Shown: positions 9,036 through 19,027, counted from the first letter of the stretch. The stretch is 64,000 nucleotides of DNA from Mariniradius saccharolyticus AK6 (GCF_000330725.2 NZ_AMZY02000018.1:1-64000), one strand, 5' to 3'. Translations and numbers: made by a program. The notes: generated by a model not told the origin, from the letters alone.

Positions 9036-9067
9036 TTTGGATTGTTTTTGTCAAATAGATATTTTTC
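9036..9067 (+). promoter_or_regulatory. Candidate Bacteroidota promoter for DUF3857 gene 1
   Basis: TTTG (9036-9039), a 20-nt spacer and TATTTTTC (9060-9067) match the Bacteroidota -33/-7 pattern TTTG / TAnnTTTG except for the last base. The start codon follows at 9089. Confidence 0.4.
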
Positions 9068-9088
9068 AATTCGGTATAGCCTATTCAT

Positions 9089-11074
9089 ATGAAGGGATTT
9101 TTTGTCAACTGTGTAGCATTTGCTTTCATGCTATTCGCTTCCTCGGATTTGTTTGGACAAAGCCAAGAAAGGTCTTTTGGACAAGTTGCGGACTCTTTGG
9201 TTCACAAAACCCGATTCGACCAATTTCCAGAATCAGATGCCATTATTCTTTCCAACATTGGAAAAGTCATAATTGCTTCCAACGGAAAGGATCCCTTTAC
9301 TGCGAATTATTCAGTTCAGCGGATCATCAAAATTCTTAAGAAAGATGGCCTCCAGGATGCTGATTTGGAATTACCTTATTTTGTGTTTGAAGGAAATAGT
9401 GAGGAAATTTTCAACATCAGGGGTTATGTGTATAACGTGGAAGGAGAAACTGTTACAAAGCAGGATATTTCCTCCGACCACATTTATGATGAAGAAGTGA
9501 CAGGAAGTATTCACATCAAAAAGATTTCTCCACCTAACCTGCGAGAAGGTTCAGTAGTTGAAATTTCATATGAAATGACTTCCCCTTTATTGGGAAATAT
9601 TCGTGATTGGCGATTTCAAGAAGAAATTCCGACCCTGTTTTCCTCTTATACATTTGAATATCCAGAATACTTCGCTTTTAGGCATAGTGCACAAGGTTTC
9701 CTTGAACTGGAGAAAGCGGAAAAGCACATTGGTAGTGGGAAAACGGCTTTTAGAAACTTAGGAAAATACAATACCGTGATCCATACCTTTGAAGTCAGGG
9801 GTGCACCTGGTCTTGATCCCGAACCATACATTGACAATCCTCAAAGTTATGGAAGTAGAGTTGAGTACCAGTTGCAGTCAATCCAATACCCTAACAGCGT
9901 GCTTTGGGAGTATTCTTCCACCTGGAATCAGGTAGGCGAGAAGTTCTTAAAGGGTGATGATTTTGGTGAAATTCTTAACAGAGGTGGTTATGCCGCCTCT
10001 ATTGTCCCGACAATAGTTGGAGACGCGAAAAGCGGCGAAGAAATCGCGAAAAAAATTTACTATTATATCACCGACAATATCTCCTGGAACGGAGGGGTTG
10101 GGATTTATCCATCACAGGAACTGGAAAAAGTTTTTAAATCCAAATCCGGCAACGCGGCAGACTTAAATCTCTTGTTGGTCCAGTTTCTCGACAAGGCCGG
10201 CCTCTCGGCATTCCCAGTACTTACTTCAACAAGGGCGTCTGGAATATTGAATCCAGCGACCCCCGTTATGTATAAGATAAACTACGTGCTAGTGGCTCTG
10301 CTGCTTCAGGAAAAAACGATCATCTTGGATGCAACTAATCCTGATTTGCCTTTCGGATTTTTACCCGTCAAAGCACTAAACTTTCATGGTTATGCACTGA
10401 TTCCCGGGCAATTTCAATGGTTGGAAATTGGGAATTCGATTCCGAATTCTGAAGTGACTATGATCAACATGGGAATATCGGAAGAACAACTTGTGGCCAA
10501 TATTCAACAAAATTTCTATGGATACGGCGCAGCAATCGTTAAATCCGCAATAAGATCGGAAGGAAAAGAAAAACTTGAGGAGCGATTCCGAGAGGAATTA
10601 CAAGATTGGGAGTTAGGTGAAATCATTTGGGAAAACCTTGACGCAAGGGAAAAACCACTTGTTCAGAAGTATGATTTAACCGGAAACTCGGGGCTCGTTG
10701 TTTCTGGAGAGTTTATTTACCTAAATCCTGGCGAAAATCTTGTGTTTTCGGACAATCCCTTTAAACAAGAACAACGGATATACCCCATTGACTTCATTTA
10801 TCCTCAAAAGCGGCAGACAGTAATCAACATAGATGTACCGGAAGGCTATGTAATCGATGAAATACCCAAAGGAATGATTCATCACCTTAATGATAAAGGC
10901 CTATTGTACTCATATCGAATCTCGACACCTGCACCGGACAAGATTGCAATCGTCGTGAACTTTCAGGTTAACCAAACGCTGTTTGAATCCGGGCAATATC
11001 CAGACATTAAAGAGTTTTTCGACGCTATTTCCCAAAAACAAAAAGAAAACATAGTGTTGAAAAAAGGGCAATAA
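9089..11074 (+). CDS. Exported DUF3857 protein, degenerate transglutaminase fold (paralogue 1)
   Basis: This 661-residue protein has a signal peptide (residues 1-24, ending DLFGQ). The N-terminal DUF3857 domain spans about 50-290, a transglutaminase-like domain about 310-420, and a C-terminal beta domain follows. The usual catalytic Cys in the GDC motif is replaced: the sequence reads GNAAD with Ala356, and the catalytic His position reads Tyr (KINYVLVAL), while the Asp is kept (ILDATNP). It is therefore probably not an active transglutaminase or protease and more likely a binding or structural protein of the periplasm. It is very similar to the next gene but visibly more AT-rich. Function is unknown. 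Confidence 0.85.
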   Translation: MKGFFVNCVAFAFMLFASSDLFGQSQERSFGQVADSLVHKTRFDQFPESDAIILSNIGKVIIASNGKDPFTANYSVQRIIKILKKDGLQDADLELPYFVFEGNSEEIFNIRGYVYNVEGETVTKQDISSDHIYDEEVTGSIHIKKISPPNLREGSVVEISYEMTSPLLGNIRDWRFQEEIPTLFSSYTFEYPEYFAFRHSAQGFLELEKAEKHIGSGKTAFRNLGKYNTVIHTFEVRGAPGLDPEPYIDNPQSYGSRVEYQLQSIQYPNSVLWEYSSTWNQVGEKFLKGDDFGEILNRGGYAASIVPTIVGDAKSGEEIAKKIYYYITDNISWNGGVGIYPSQELEKVFKSKSGNAADLNLLLVQFLDKAGLSAFPVLTSTRASGILNPATPVMYKINYVLVALLLQEKTIILDATNPDLPFGFLPVKALNFHGYALIPGQFQWLEIGNSIPNSEVTMINMGISEEQLVANIQQNFYGYGAAIVKSAIRSEGKEKLEERFREELQDWELGEIIWENLDAREKPLVQKYDLTGNSGLVVSGEFIYLNPGENLVFSDNPFKQEQRIYPIDFIYPQKRQTVINIDVPEGYVIDEIPKGMIHHLNDKGLLYSYRISTPAPDKIAIVVNFQVNQTLFESGQYPDIKEFFDAISQKQKENIVLKKGQ

Positions 11075-11178
11075 ATGGTGAATATTGGTTTAGATGCCTC
11101 GATGCAAATTGTATCTGAATGAATGACGGCGGACCTATTGAATCTTTTTTTGTGCAATTTTTGTAGGTGGGAATAAGA

Positions 11179-11259
11179 AAACATCTGATGTTTAGGTATT
11201 TGTGTCTGTCGTTCGATTAGGCACGAAGGTTACTGCGCTCGGCAGATGACTATTTTTTT
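11179..11259 (+). repeat. Duplicated 81-bp upstream element, copy 2
   Basis: Gap-free counterpart of 8947-9027, sharing the GATTAGG(T/C)ACGAAGG core, ACTGCGCTCG and the terminal T run. The AAACATCTGAT at its start matches the end of the GMC gene, so the duplicated block probably included that gene's last codons. The left arm of the inverted repeat has lost one base match (GTTCG rather than CTTCG). Confidence 0.85.
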
Positions 11260-11269
11260 TCACAAAGTA

Positions 11270-11300
11270 TTGACTTTTGTTACTTAATGATTTATTTTTC
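11270..11300 (+). promoter_or_regulatory. Candidate promoter for DUF3857 gene 2
   Basis: TTG (11270-11272), a 20-nt gap and TATTTTTC (11293-11300) give the same weak Bacteroidota promoter form as upstream of the first paralogue, 20 nt before the chosen ATG at 11320. Confidence 0.3.
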
Positions 11301-11319
11301 AGAATTAACGCCCCAACCT

Positions 11320-13356
11320 ATGAATATCTTCCTTTCAAGGCTGACCTTCTTTTCAGCCCTCCTCCTGCTGGCATCCTGGCATTCCTTTGCCGCCAACGAA
11401 GCCTTCAAATTCGGTAAGATTCCCGACGATGTAGTAACCACCAAAACCTATGCGCCAGATCCTGAAGCGGATGCTGCGGTACTTTCCCATGTAGGTAATG
11501 TCAAGATCGACTACCATGTATCGGACGGATTTTTGGTCAATTATTCGGTACACAAAGTGACCAAAATCCTCAACAAGGATGGTCTTTCCCATGGTGACCT
11601 GGAGATACCTTACTATGTCTTTGCTGGCAGGAAGGACGATGTGTTTGGTATCAAGGGCTTTGTCTACAACGAGGTCAATGGTAAGATTGTCAAAGAAAAA
11701 ATCGAAAAAGAGCACATTTTCGATGAGGAAGTAAACAAGAATTACCGCATCAAGAAAATTTCCCCGCCCAATGTAAAGGAAGGATCCGTGATTGAGATTT
11801 CCTATGAAATCACCTCTGATCTATTCAGCTACATCAGAGAATGGGAATTCCAAGCTGACATTCCTACACAATGGTCAGAGCTTACCTTCGAATATCCCGA
11901 ATACTATTCCTTTACACAGGCGACTCAAGGATACCAGAAGTTTGAGATTTACGAGGAAAAAGGTGGAACCGGAAATGCAGCTTGGACAAACCAAGAGCGC
12001 GTGACCAACGGCTATACCGTTTCTTCACAGGTTTCATCCAATTCTGTCACCTACAATACGACCAAGTACCACTACGCCGTCAAGCATGCCCCTGCCTTGG
12101 AGGCCGAGCCCTATATTGACAATCCCTGGAGTTATAGTACCAAGGTAGAGTTTCAGCTGCAGTCGGTCCAGTTTCCCAATTCTGCAAGGCAGATATTGAC
12201 TGGCTCTTGGGAGAAGCTTGCGGAAGAACTTCTGCAGGATGAAGATTTTGGGAAAATGCTGCAAAAAGGCGCTTTTGCCAAGACAACAGTAGAGTCATTG
12301 ATCGCTGACGCAGCTTCGGACGAGGAAAAAGCCGTCCGTATTTACAACCACATCACCAAGAAAATGACCTGGGATGACCGGGTGGGCTTATATCCTACGA
12401 AGGCATTGGACAAATCCTACAAAGAAGGCAAAGGTTCGGCAGCGGACATCAATATGCTTTTGACGCTTTTTCTCAATCAAGCCGGACTTTCTGCATTTCC
12501 TGTGATGACTTCCACGCGCGGTTCCGGGTTTCTCAACCCAGCCAATCCGGTACGCTATCGGATCAATTATGTGCTCACACTGCTCGTAGTCGGAGAAAAA
12601 CAAATTCTGCTGGATGCTACAAACCCTTCGCTACAGTTCGGTTACCTGCCTCTCCATGCCATCAATTTCAGGGGATTTGCAATGATTCCCGGGCAATCCC
12701 AATGGATCAACATTGGCAACTCGGCGGTCAACTCGGAAGTCATGATGGTCAATATGAAAATTCTGGATGAAGAGTTACTCGCCAGTGTCCAACGGAATTT
12801 CCAGGGCTATGGTGCTGCGAGGATCAAAGGCAAGATTGCGGTTGACGGAAAAGAGAAGTATACAGAGAGCTTTTCCAATGAGCTAAAGGATTGGGATCTG
12901 AAATCGATCGATTGGGAAAACTTGGATACCAAGGACAAGGCGGTTGTCGAGAAGTATGAGTTGGTCGGCACCTCAGGCTTTGAAGTTTCCGGCGACAGGA
13001 TCTATTTCAACCCCTTTGAGGACGTTTACCTATCCGAAAATCCATTCAAGCTGGATGGGCGGATTTTTCCGATAGATTTCATGTACAACCAAAAACGGCA
13101 AATGGTGGTCAACATCGAAGTGCCCGCAGGATACGTGGTCGAGGAAATGCCGAAAGGTTTGATCAATCAATTCAATGAAAAAGGCCTTGTTTATTCATAC
13201 AGGATATCTTCCCCGTCACCAGACAAAATCCAAATCATGATCAGCTATCAGGTGAACCAGACTTTGTTTGAAGCATCGCAATACGCACAGATCAAGGAGT
13301 TTTTTGATGCCATTGCCCAGAAACAAAAGGAAAATATTGTGTTGAAAAAAGTCTGA
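11320..13356 (+). CDS. Exported DUF3857 protein, degenerate transglutaminase fold (paralogue 2)
   Basis: I place the start at ATG 11320 rather than 11287, because it directly begins the signal peptide (MNIFLSRLTFFSALLLLASWHSFAA). The protein has 678 residues with the same layout as the upstream paralogue: DUF3857, transglutaminase fold, C-terminal beta domain ending YQVNQTLFEASQY. The nucleophile position is Ala374 (GSAAD) and the His position is Tyr (RINYVL), with Asp retained (LLDATNP). The two paralogues share long identical stretches in the C-terminal third. It has an extra Ser/Thr/Asn-rich loop near residues 220-245. The third family member begins five bases after its stop. Confidence 0.87.
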   Translation: MNIFLSRLTFFSALLLLASWHSFAANEAFKFGKIPDDVVTTKTYAPDPEADAAVLSHVGNVKIDYHVSDGFLVNYSVHKVTKILNKDGLSHGDLEIPYYVFAGRKDDVFGIKGFVYNEVNGKIVKEKIEKEHIFDEEVNKNYRIKKISPPNVKEGSVIEISYEITSDLFSYIREWEFQADIPTQWSELTFEYPEYYSFTQATQGYQKFEIYEEKGGTGNAAWTNQERVTNGYTVSSQVSSNSVTYNTTKYHYAVKHAPALEAEPYIDNPWSYSTKVEFQLQSVQFPNSARQILTGSWEKLAEELLQDEDFGKMLQKGAFAKTTVESLIADAASDEEKAVRIYNHITKKMTWDDRVGLYPTKALDKSYKEGKGSAADINMLLTLFLNQAGLSAFPVMTSTRGSGFLNPANPVRYRINYVLTLLVVGEKQILLDATNPSLQFGYLPLHAINFRGFAMIPGQSQWINIGNSAVNSEVMMVNMKILDEELLASVQRNFQGYGAARIKGKIAVDGKEKYTESFSNELKDWDLKSIDWENLDTKDKAVVEKYELVGTSGFEVSGDRIYFNPFEDVYLSENPFKLDGRIFPIDFMYNQKRQMVVNIEVPAGYVVEEMPKGLINQFNEKGLVYSYRISSPSPDKIQIMISYQVNQTLFEASQYAQIKEFFDAIAQKQKENIVLKKV

Positions 13357-13360
13357 CCTT

Positions 13361-15283
13361 ATGGTGATGTTCAGGTTATGTAGTGTATTTACCATTTGGT
13401 TGGCCATTGGCTTGGTGTCTGTGGGAAACTGCCAAAATTTCTCAATTTCGGGCATTCCCCAGGAATACCTTGGTGCTTCGGCCGTCATCCGTGAAAGTGC
13501 CCAGGAGGTCAGGGTGGACAAGACGGGAAAGTTTTTCCAGAAAAACCGGACCGTGGCTACGATCTTCAAGAAGGATGCTGAGGATTTGGCGGTGTTGGCG
13601 GTGGATTACAATAGTCTGATCAAGGTAAAAAGCATTTCGGCAAACGCTTACGACATTGTCGGCAAGCAGATATTCAAATCAAAGGCCTCGGACATTAAGG
13701 ACTACAGCAATTTCAGTTCCTTTTCCGTGTATGAAGATACCAGGGTGAAGCTCATCGATGCCACTCGTACGGAATTCCCTTACACCGTGGAATTGGAGTA
13801 TGAATTGGAAATCGGAACGCTGTTTTATATTCCCAATTGGGTACCCCAGGCCACGCCCAAATATCCCGTAATGTCTACACGAGGTAGTTACACCTTTTTT
13901 CCTGACAATCCCATTCGGTTTTTTGCCAAGAACATTGAAGGCGAGGGAACGAGCTCTACCACGGCAGATGGGATGACCAAGGTGGTTTGGGAATTGGCAA
14001 ACCTTCCTGCCTACGATCCGGAGCCTCTGGTTCCAGTTGCCGAATCAGAACTCAAGGTGCTTTTTGCAGCGCCCACCTATTTTGATTTTGATGGCTTCAA
14101 AGGAGACCTCAAAAGCTGGGAAAACATGGGTTCCTGGATTTATCAATTAAACAAAGGCAAAGATGTCCTAACGGATGCTACCAAACAGGATGTCGCGAAA
14201 GCAATCTCCGGATTAGGCACCGATCAGGAGAAGGTGCGGGCATTGTACCATTACCTTCAAGGAAAGACGCGGTACGTGAGTATTCAATTGGGTTTGGGAG
14301 GACTGATGCCCTTCGATGCCTTGACTGTAGACAAATATGGCTATGGGGATTGCAAAGCCTTGTCAAACTATATGGGTGCGCTGCTAAAAGAGGCAGGCAT
14401 CAAAAGCCACTATGCATTGATTTACGGAGGTGAGGGGAGAAGAATCCTGGTGGAAGATTTTCCAAAAAGTTACTTCAACCACGCAATTTTGGCAGTACCA
14501 ATGGAAAAGGATACCATATGGCTGGAATGTACTTCCCAATCCAATCCATTCGGATATTTGGGGAATTTCACCTCCGATCGACAGGCACTGTTGGTGACCG
14601 AAGCAGGCGGCAAGTTGGTACGCACGCCCAAATACAGCCACAGCCAAAACGCAATGACCCAGAAAGCCATCTTCAAAATCGAGGAATCAGGTAATGCACA
14701 GGGATCCTTGGAATTGGAAGTCAGGGCGACCCAAGCAGAAAATGGGGGTGTGATTGATGTGGTCCGTTCATCCTCGGATACGAAAAAGAAATGGATTCAA
14801 CAGTATTTCGGTCTGCCAAGCCTTGAAGTGGTTTCCTATGAATTTGGATTGGAAGATGCGCCCATTCCGGTCGTGATCGTGAAGTCTGACCTGATTGTCA
14901 AAAACATGGCGGGTAAATCGGGAAATCGGTTTTTTCTTCAACCCAATCAGTTGAATGTATATTCTACAAATCTACCTGCGGCCAAGGATGGACGCAAAGG
15001 CAGATTTGAGAGAAAGATGGGGTTTGTGGACGTTGATGAGATTGTGTATGCTTGGCCTGAGGGCTTTGAGGTGGAAAATCTACCGAAGGAAATTTCGATC
15101 GATTCCGAGTTTGGCGTATACCGGGCTGAGTTTTTGGTCGAAGGAAATCAGCTGACCTACAAGCGGAATTTTGAATTGCGCGATGGAGTCTATGAAGCTT
15201 CTCAATACCAGCCTTACCGGGATTTCCTATCCAAAGTGGAGCGTTCAGACAAGACAAAGGTCGTACTCAAAAAGTCCCAATAG
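13361..15283 (+). CDS. Exported DUF3857 transglutaminase-like protein with intact Cys/His
   Basis: This 640-residue protein has a signal peptide (cut after VGNCQ) and an N-terminal DUF3857 domain. Its transglutaminase-like domain keeps the nucleophile (GYGDCKALS, Cys331) and His (YFNHAIL); the usual Asp position reads Glu (WLECTS). It is clearly more diverged from the two upstream paralogues than they are from each other, yet keeps the same C-terminal pattern (YEASQYQPYRDF...VVLKKSQ). The spacing of 4 bp to the upstream gene suggests one transcript. A plausible role is periplasmic peptide cleavage or crosslinking, with the degenerate paralogues as partners; this is inference. Confidence 0.87.
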   Translation: MVMFRLCSVFTIWLAIGLVSVGNCQNFSISGIPQEYLGASAVIRESAQEVRVDKTGKFFQKNRTVATIFKKDAEDLAVLAVDYNSLIKVKSISANAYDIVGKQIFKSKASDIKDYSNFSSFSVYEDTRVKLIDATRTEFPYTVELEYELEIGTLFYIPNWVPQATPKYPVMSTRGSYTFFPDNPIRFFAKNIEGEGTSSTTADGMTKVVWELANLPAYDPEPLVPVAESELKVLFAAPTYFDFDGFKGDLKSWENMGSWIYQLNKGKDVLTDATKQDVAKAISGLGTDQEKVRALYHYLQGKTRYVSIQLGLGGLMPFDALTVDKYGYGDCKALSNYMGALLKEAGIKSHYALIYGGEGRRILVEDFPKSYFNHAILAVPMEKDTIWLECTSQSNPFGYLGNFTSDRQALLVTEAGGKLVRTPKYSHSQNAMTQKAIFKIEESGNAQGSLELEVRATQAENGGVIDVVRSSSDTKKKWIQQYFGLPSLEVVSYEFGLEDAPIPVVIVKSDLIVKNMAGKSGNRFFLQPNQLNVYSTNLPAAKDGRKGRFERKMGFVDVDEIVYAWPEGFEVENLPKEISIDSEFGVYRAEFLVEGNQLTYKRNFELRDGVYEASQYQPYRDFLSKVERSDKTKVVLKKSQ

Positions 15284-15286
15284 CGC

Positions 15287-16609
15287 TTAGGTGTGGCTTT
15301 CGTAGACCAATTCAGGCTCCACGACTTCCACATTTCCCTTTTCATTGATTGATGTAAGGGTCACGGTCTTGAGTTCATTGACCAAGAGAGGATCATACTT
15401 GGCGGCGACGCGGATGTAGTTTTCCGTAAATCCATGCATTTTCCCATCCTCGACATCTTCTTCAAAAAGCACGGTAAAGGTTTTGCCGAGGTTTTCCTCG
15501 TAAAACTTCCTTCGTTTTTTCTCTGAAAGTATCCGCAGCATTTTGGACCGTTCGTTTCGTTTTTTGATCGGTACGATACCATCCATCTCCACAGCGCGGG
15601 TATTTGCACGCTCGGAGTAAGTGAATACGTGAAGGTAAGAAATGTCAAGCTCGTTTAGGAAGTTGTAAGTTTCGAGGAAAAGTTCATCTGTCTCGCCGGG
15701 GAAACCGACAATGACGTCCACACCGATACAGCAATGCGGCATCAGCGTTTTGATTTTATCAACCCTATCTTCGTACAGTTCCCGTAGGTATCTTCTACCC
15801 ATGGCCCTCAGAATGGTATTTGAGCCTGATTGTAGCGGGATATGAAAATGAGGCACAAATCGTCTAGACCTTGATACAAACTCAATTACCTCGTTGGTCA
15901 GCAGGTTAGGTTCGATGGAAGATATTCTAAATCTCTCAATACCTTCCACTTCATCCAAGGCAAAGACCAAATCAGAAAACCTTTCTTGCCTTTTTCCTTC
16001 CCGGATTCCGAAATCGCCAATATTGACACCGGTCAAAACGACTTCCTTTACTTCTGTTTGGGCAATTTCCCGGGCTGATTTTAGGATGTTTTCTATGCTG
16101 TCGCTTCTGCTTTTGCCACGGGCAAGCGGTATCGTACAAAAAGCGCAGCCATAGTTACAACCATCCTGTACTTTTAGAAAGGTACGGGTACGGTCATGGA
16201 TGGAAAAAGCGTTGTTGAATATGTTGGCTTCCTGAATCTCGGATGCGAGGACTTTTGTTTCCTGGGTTTTCGCAAAACCATCCAACAGTTCCAAGAGTCG
16301 GAATTTCTCTGCTGCACCCAATACCGCGTCGACACCTTCAATTTCTGAAATCTCTTGGGGCTTCAGTTGCGCATAGCACCCAATAATTGTGACATAGGAG
16401 TTGGGGGAGATTTTTTTGGCCTCTTTGACGATTTTTTTACACTTTTTGTCGGCGTTATCGGTGACGGAGCAGGTGTTGATGATAAAAATGTCCGGGTTCT
16501 GTTCAAACTCGACTTTTTGATAGCCCTTTGCCTCAAACATCCTGCTGATGGTTGAGGTTTCTGAGTAGTTCAATTTGCAACCCAACGTATAAAACGCTAC
16601 TTTTTTCAC
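15287..16609 (-). CDS. mtaB: tRNA t6A37 methylthiotransferase MtaB
   Basis: Radical SAM enzyme that adds a methylthio group to t6A37 of ANN-decoding tRNAs. The 440-residue protein has the N-terminal UPF0004 domain with its Fe-S cysteines (TLGCKLNYSE, NTCSVT, GCYAQ). The radical-SAM CxxxCxxC is in QDGCNYGCAFCTIP (about 150-157), and a C-terminal TRAM domain follows. The start is GTG at 16609, as no in-frame ATG precedes the conserved KKVAFYTLGCK. It converges on the DUF3857 gene with a 3-bp gap and no terminator between them. Confidence 0.94.
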   Translation of the reverse strand: MKKVAFYTLGCKLNYSETSTISRMFEAKGYQKVEFEQNPDIFIINTCSVTDNADKKCKKIVKEAKKISPNSYVTIIGCYAQLKPQEISEIEGVDAVLGAAEKFRLLELLDGFAKTQETKVLASEIQEANIFNNAFSIHDRTRTFLKVQDGCNYGCAFCTIPLARGKSRSDSIENILKSAREIAQTEVKEVVLTGVNIGDFGIREGKRQERFSDLVFALDEVEGIERFRISSIEPNLLTNEVIEFVSRSRRFVPHFHIPLQSGSNTILRAMGRRYLRELYEDRVDKIKTLMPHCCIGVDVIVGFPGETDELFLETYNFLNELDISYLHVFTYSERANTRAVEMDGIVPIKKRNERSKMLRILSEKKRRKFYEENLGKTFTVLFEEDVEDGKMHGFTENYIRVAAKYDPLLVNELKTVTLTSINEKGNVEVVEPELVYESHT

Positions 16610-16800
16610 CGATATCTCTTTATTTAGGCTGCAAAGTTAAAAATTATGGCTTGGTTTTCAATTTTCTATTTTTCGGATAGAAAACCATATTTTTTCAATC
16701 AAAGTATGTCAAATAGGATCAGTTTTTTTAAAAAGAATGTAAATTTTTCTAATTATTGGCTCAATTGATACCCATTCGCTTTCAAATTCATATTATTTCA

Positions 16801-16808
16801 TATTTTTG
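16801..16808 (+). promoter_or_regulatory. Candidate -7 box for glnN
   Basis: TATTTTTG exactly matches the Bacteroidota -7 consensus TAnnTTTG, 33 bases before the glnN ATG, in an AT-rich 232-bp intergenic region. The -33 partner is poor (TTTC at 16780-16783, 17-nt spacer). Confidence 0.45.
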
Positions 16809-16841
16809 TGGGTGTTAAATCAAACCACTTATTGTAGAAAA

Positions 16842-19004
16842 ATGGCAACTTTAAGACAAAAAGCTCTATTGATGGCTACAGCGCGCCCGCGAATTGCCGT
16901 CACAGCCCCAGCCCCTAAGATTTCGGACTACTTTGGTAGCCAGATTTTTGGGACAAAACAAATGAAAGAATCACTCGCCCCTTCCATTTTCAAAAAAGTA
17001 ATGGAAGCCATCGATAAAGGTACCAAGATCGATCCGGCGACTGCAGAGGAGATTGCATCTGCTGTGAAAGTATGGGCGCTTTCGAAAGGTGTCACGCATT
17101 ATACCCACTGGTTCCAACCTTTGACGGGCTCTACTGCGGAAAAGCATGATTCGTTTTTTGATGCCCACGCAGGGATTGAGAAATTCAAAGGATCGGCGTT
17201 GGTACAGCAGGAGCCTGACGCATCTTCCTTCCCACATGGTGGTATCAGGTCGACTTTCGAGGCGAGGGGGTATACTGCTTGGGATCCTTCTTCTCCGATA
17301 TTCATTTTCGAGAAGACACTTTGTATCCCGACCATTTTCGTGTCCTACACAGGTGAGGCCTTGGATTACAAAACACCATTGTTGAAGTCCATGGAGGCTG
17401 TCAACAGTGCGGCCGTTGAGATTTGCCAGTTGTTTGACAGAAACGTAAGAAAAGTAACCCCTTCCTTGGGTGTGGAGCAGGAGTATTTTGTGATTGACAA
17501 GGCGCTTTACGCAACAAGGCCTGACTTGGTGATGTCCGGAAGAACCGTTTTTGGACATAGCCCTGCAAGAGGTCAACAGTTGGAAGACCACTATTTCGGT
17601 ACAATTCCCACAAGGGTAAAAGATTTCATGATGGATTTCGAAATCGAGGCCCACAAATTGGGCATTCCGGTGTCTACACGACACAATGAGGTTGCCCCAG
17701 GACAGTTCGAGGTGGCCCCTGTTTTTGAAGAAATCAATAAGGCTACGGATCACAACCAATTGCTCATGGATATCATGGACAAAGTGGCCGAGAAACACAA
17801 CCTAAAGGTTCTTTTCCACGAAAAGCCTTTTGCTGGAGTCAACGGTAGTGGTAAGCACAACAACTGGTCTCTGATCACCGACACAGGTGTGAATTTGTTC
17901 CAGCCTAGCAATTCAGCAAGGGAAAACCTTCAATTCTTGACATTTGTAGTGGCAACCACCAAAGCGGTGTACGACTATGCGGACCTGTTGAGGGCAAGTA
18001 TCGCGTCAGCAAACAACGATTTCCGCTTGGGTGCCAATGAAGCGCCACCTGCGATTATGTCTGTGTTCCTTGGATCTACGCTTTCCAACGTCTTGGATGA
18101 GTTGGAGAAAAACGGAAACATCAAGATCGAAAAAGGTGACAATATGTACATGAAACTGGGCATCAGCAAGATACCAGAAATCATATTGGACAACACCGAC
18201 AGAAACCGTACATCTCCTTTTGCTTTCACAGGGAATAAGTTTGAATTCCGTGCGGTTGGTTCAAGTGCAAACGTGGCTGGTCCAATGACCGTTTTGAACG
18301 TTATCGTGGCTGAAACACTTCGCACGCTTGCCAAAGACATCGAAAAGGAGATTAGCGCAGGCAAGGAGAAAAAGATTGCCATCGTCAACGTATTGAGAAA
18401 ATACATCAAGGACAGCAAGAAGATCAGATTTGAGGGTGATGGATATTCAGAGGAGTGGGAGAAGGAAGCTGCAAAAAGAGGTCTATCCAACAAAAAGAGC
18501 ACTCCTGAAGCTTTGGACATCTACCATGACAAGAAGACCGCCGACCTGTTCAACAGGCATGCAGTCCTCAATCCAAAGGAACTGCACGCAAGGCATGAGA
18601 TCATGTTGGAGAACTACATCAAGAAAGTTCAGATTGAGTCCCGCGTGATGGGGGATCTGGCGCTGAATCATATCATTCCTACTGCTATTCAGTATCAAAA
18701 TAAGCTGATCGAGAATGCCAACGGATTGAAAGGTCTTGGCTTGGACAACAAGGCAGCCATCGAAACGATCAAGGAAATCAGTAAGCACCTGGAATCGCTC
18801 AAGCTTAACGTTCACGCTATGATAGAGGAGCGCAAGCGGCTCAACAAAGTGGAGGATGTAGCGGAAAGGGCAAAAGGCTACAGTTCAGCTGTGAAGGACG
18901 CATTCTTCGAGAAGATCAGATATGCAGTTGACAAGCTGGAGTTGCTCGTGGATGACGAATTCTGGCCTCTTGTGAAATACCGCGAGATGCTGTTTATCAA
19001 ATGA
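16842..19004 (+). CDS. glnN: Glutamine synthetase, type III
   Basis: Makes glutamine from glutamate, ammonia and ATP in the cytosol. At 720 residues it has the length of dodecameric GSIII, much larger than GSI. Diagnostic blocks are FHEKPFAGVNGSGKHNNWS (about 325-345), RLGANEAPPAIMS, FRAVGSSANVAGPMTVLN and the GSIII C-terminal helical region. I choose ATG 16842 because the upstream 12 codons of the open frame are not conserved-looking and the protein then starts MATLRQKAL. It is a single-gene unit closed by the terminator at 19028-19054. Confidence 0.96.
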   Translation: MATLRQKALLMATARPRIAVTAPAPKISDYFGSQIFGTKQMKESLAPSIFKKVMEAIDKGTKIDPATAEEIASAVKVWALSKGVTHYTHWFQPLTGSTAEKHDSFFDAHAGIEKFKGSALVQQEPDASSFPHGGIRSTFEARGYTAWDPSSPIFIFEKTLCIPTIFVSYTGEALDYKTPLLKSMEAVNSAAVEICQLFDRNVRKVTPSLGVEQEYFVIDKALYATRPDLVMSGRTVFGHSPARGQQLEDHYFGTIPTRVKDFMMDFEIEAHKLGIPVSTRHNEVAPGQFEVAPVFEEINKATDHNQLLMDIMDKVAEKHNLKVLFHEKPFAGVNGSGKHNNWSLITDTGVNLFQPSNSARENLQFLTFVVATTKAVYDYADLLRASIASANNDFRLGANEAPPAIMSVFLGSTLSNVLDELEKNGNIKIEKGDNMYMKLGISKIPEIILDNTDRNRTSPFAFTGNKFEFRAVGSSANVAGPMTVLNVIVAETLRTLAKDIEKEISAGKEKKIAIVNVLRKYIKDSKKIRFEGDGYSEEWEKEAAKRGLSNKKSTPEALDIYHDKKTADLFNRHAVLNPKELHARHEIMLENYIKKVQIESRVMGDLALNHIIPTAIQYQNKLIENANGLKGLGLDNKAAIETIKEISKHLESLKLNVHAMIEERKRLNKVEDVAERAKGYSSAVKDAFFEKIRYAVDKLELLVDDEFWPLVKYREMLFIK

Positions 19005-19027
19005 TAACAGTCCTTTTATGAAAGTCA

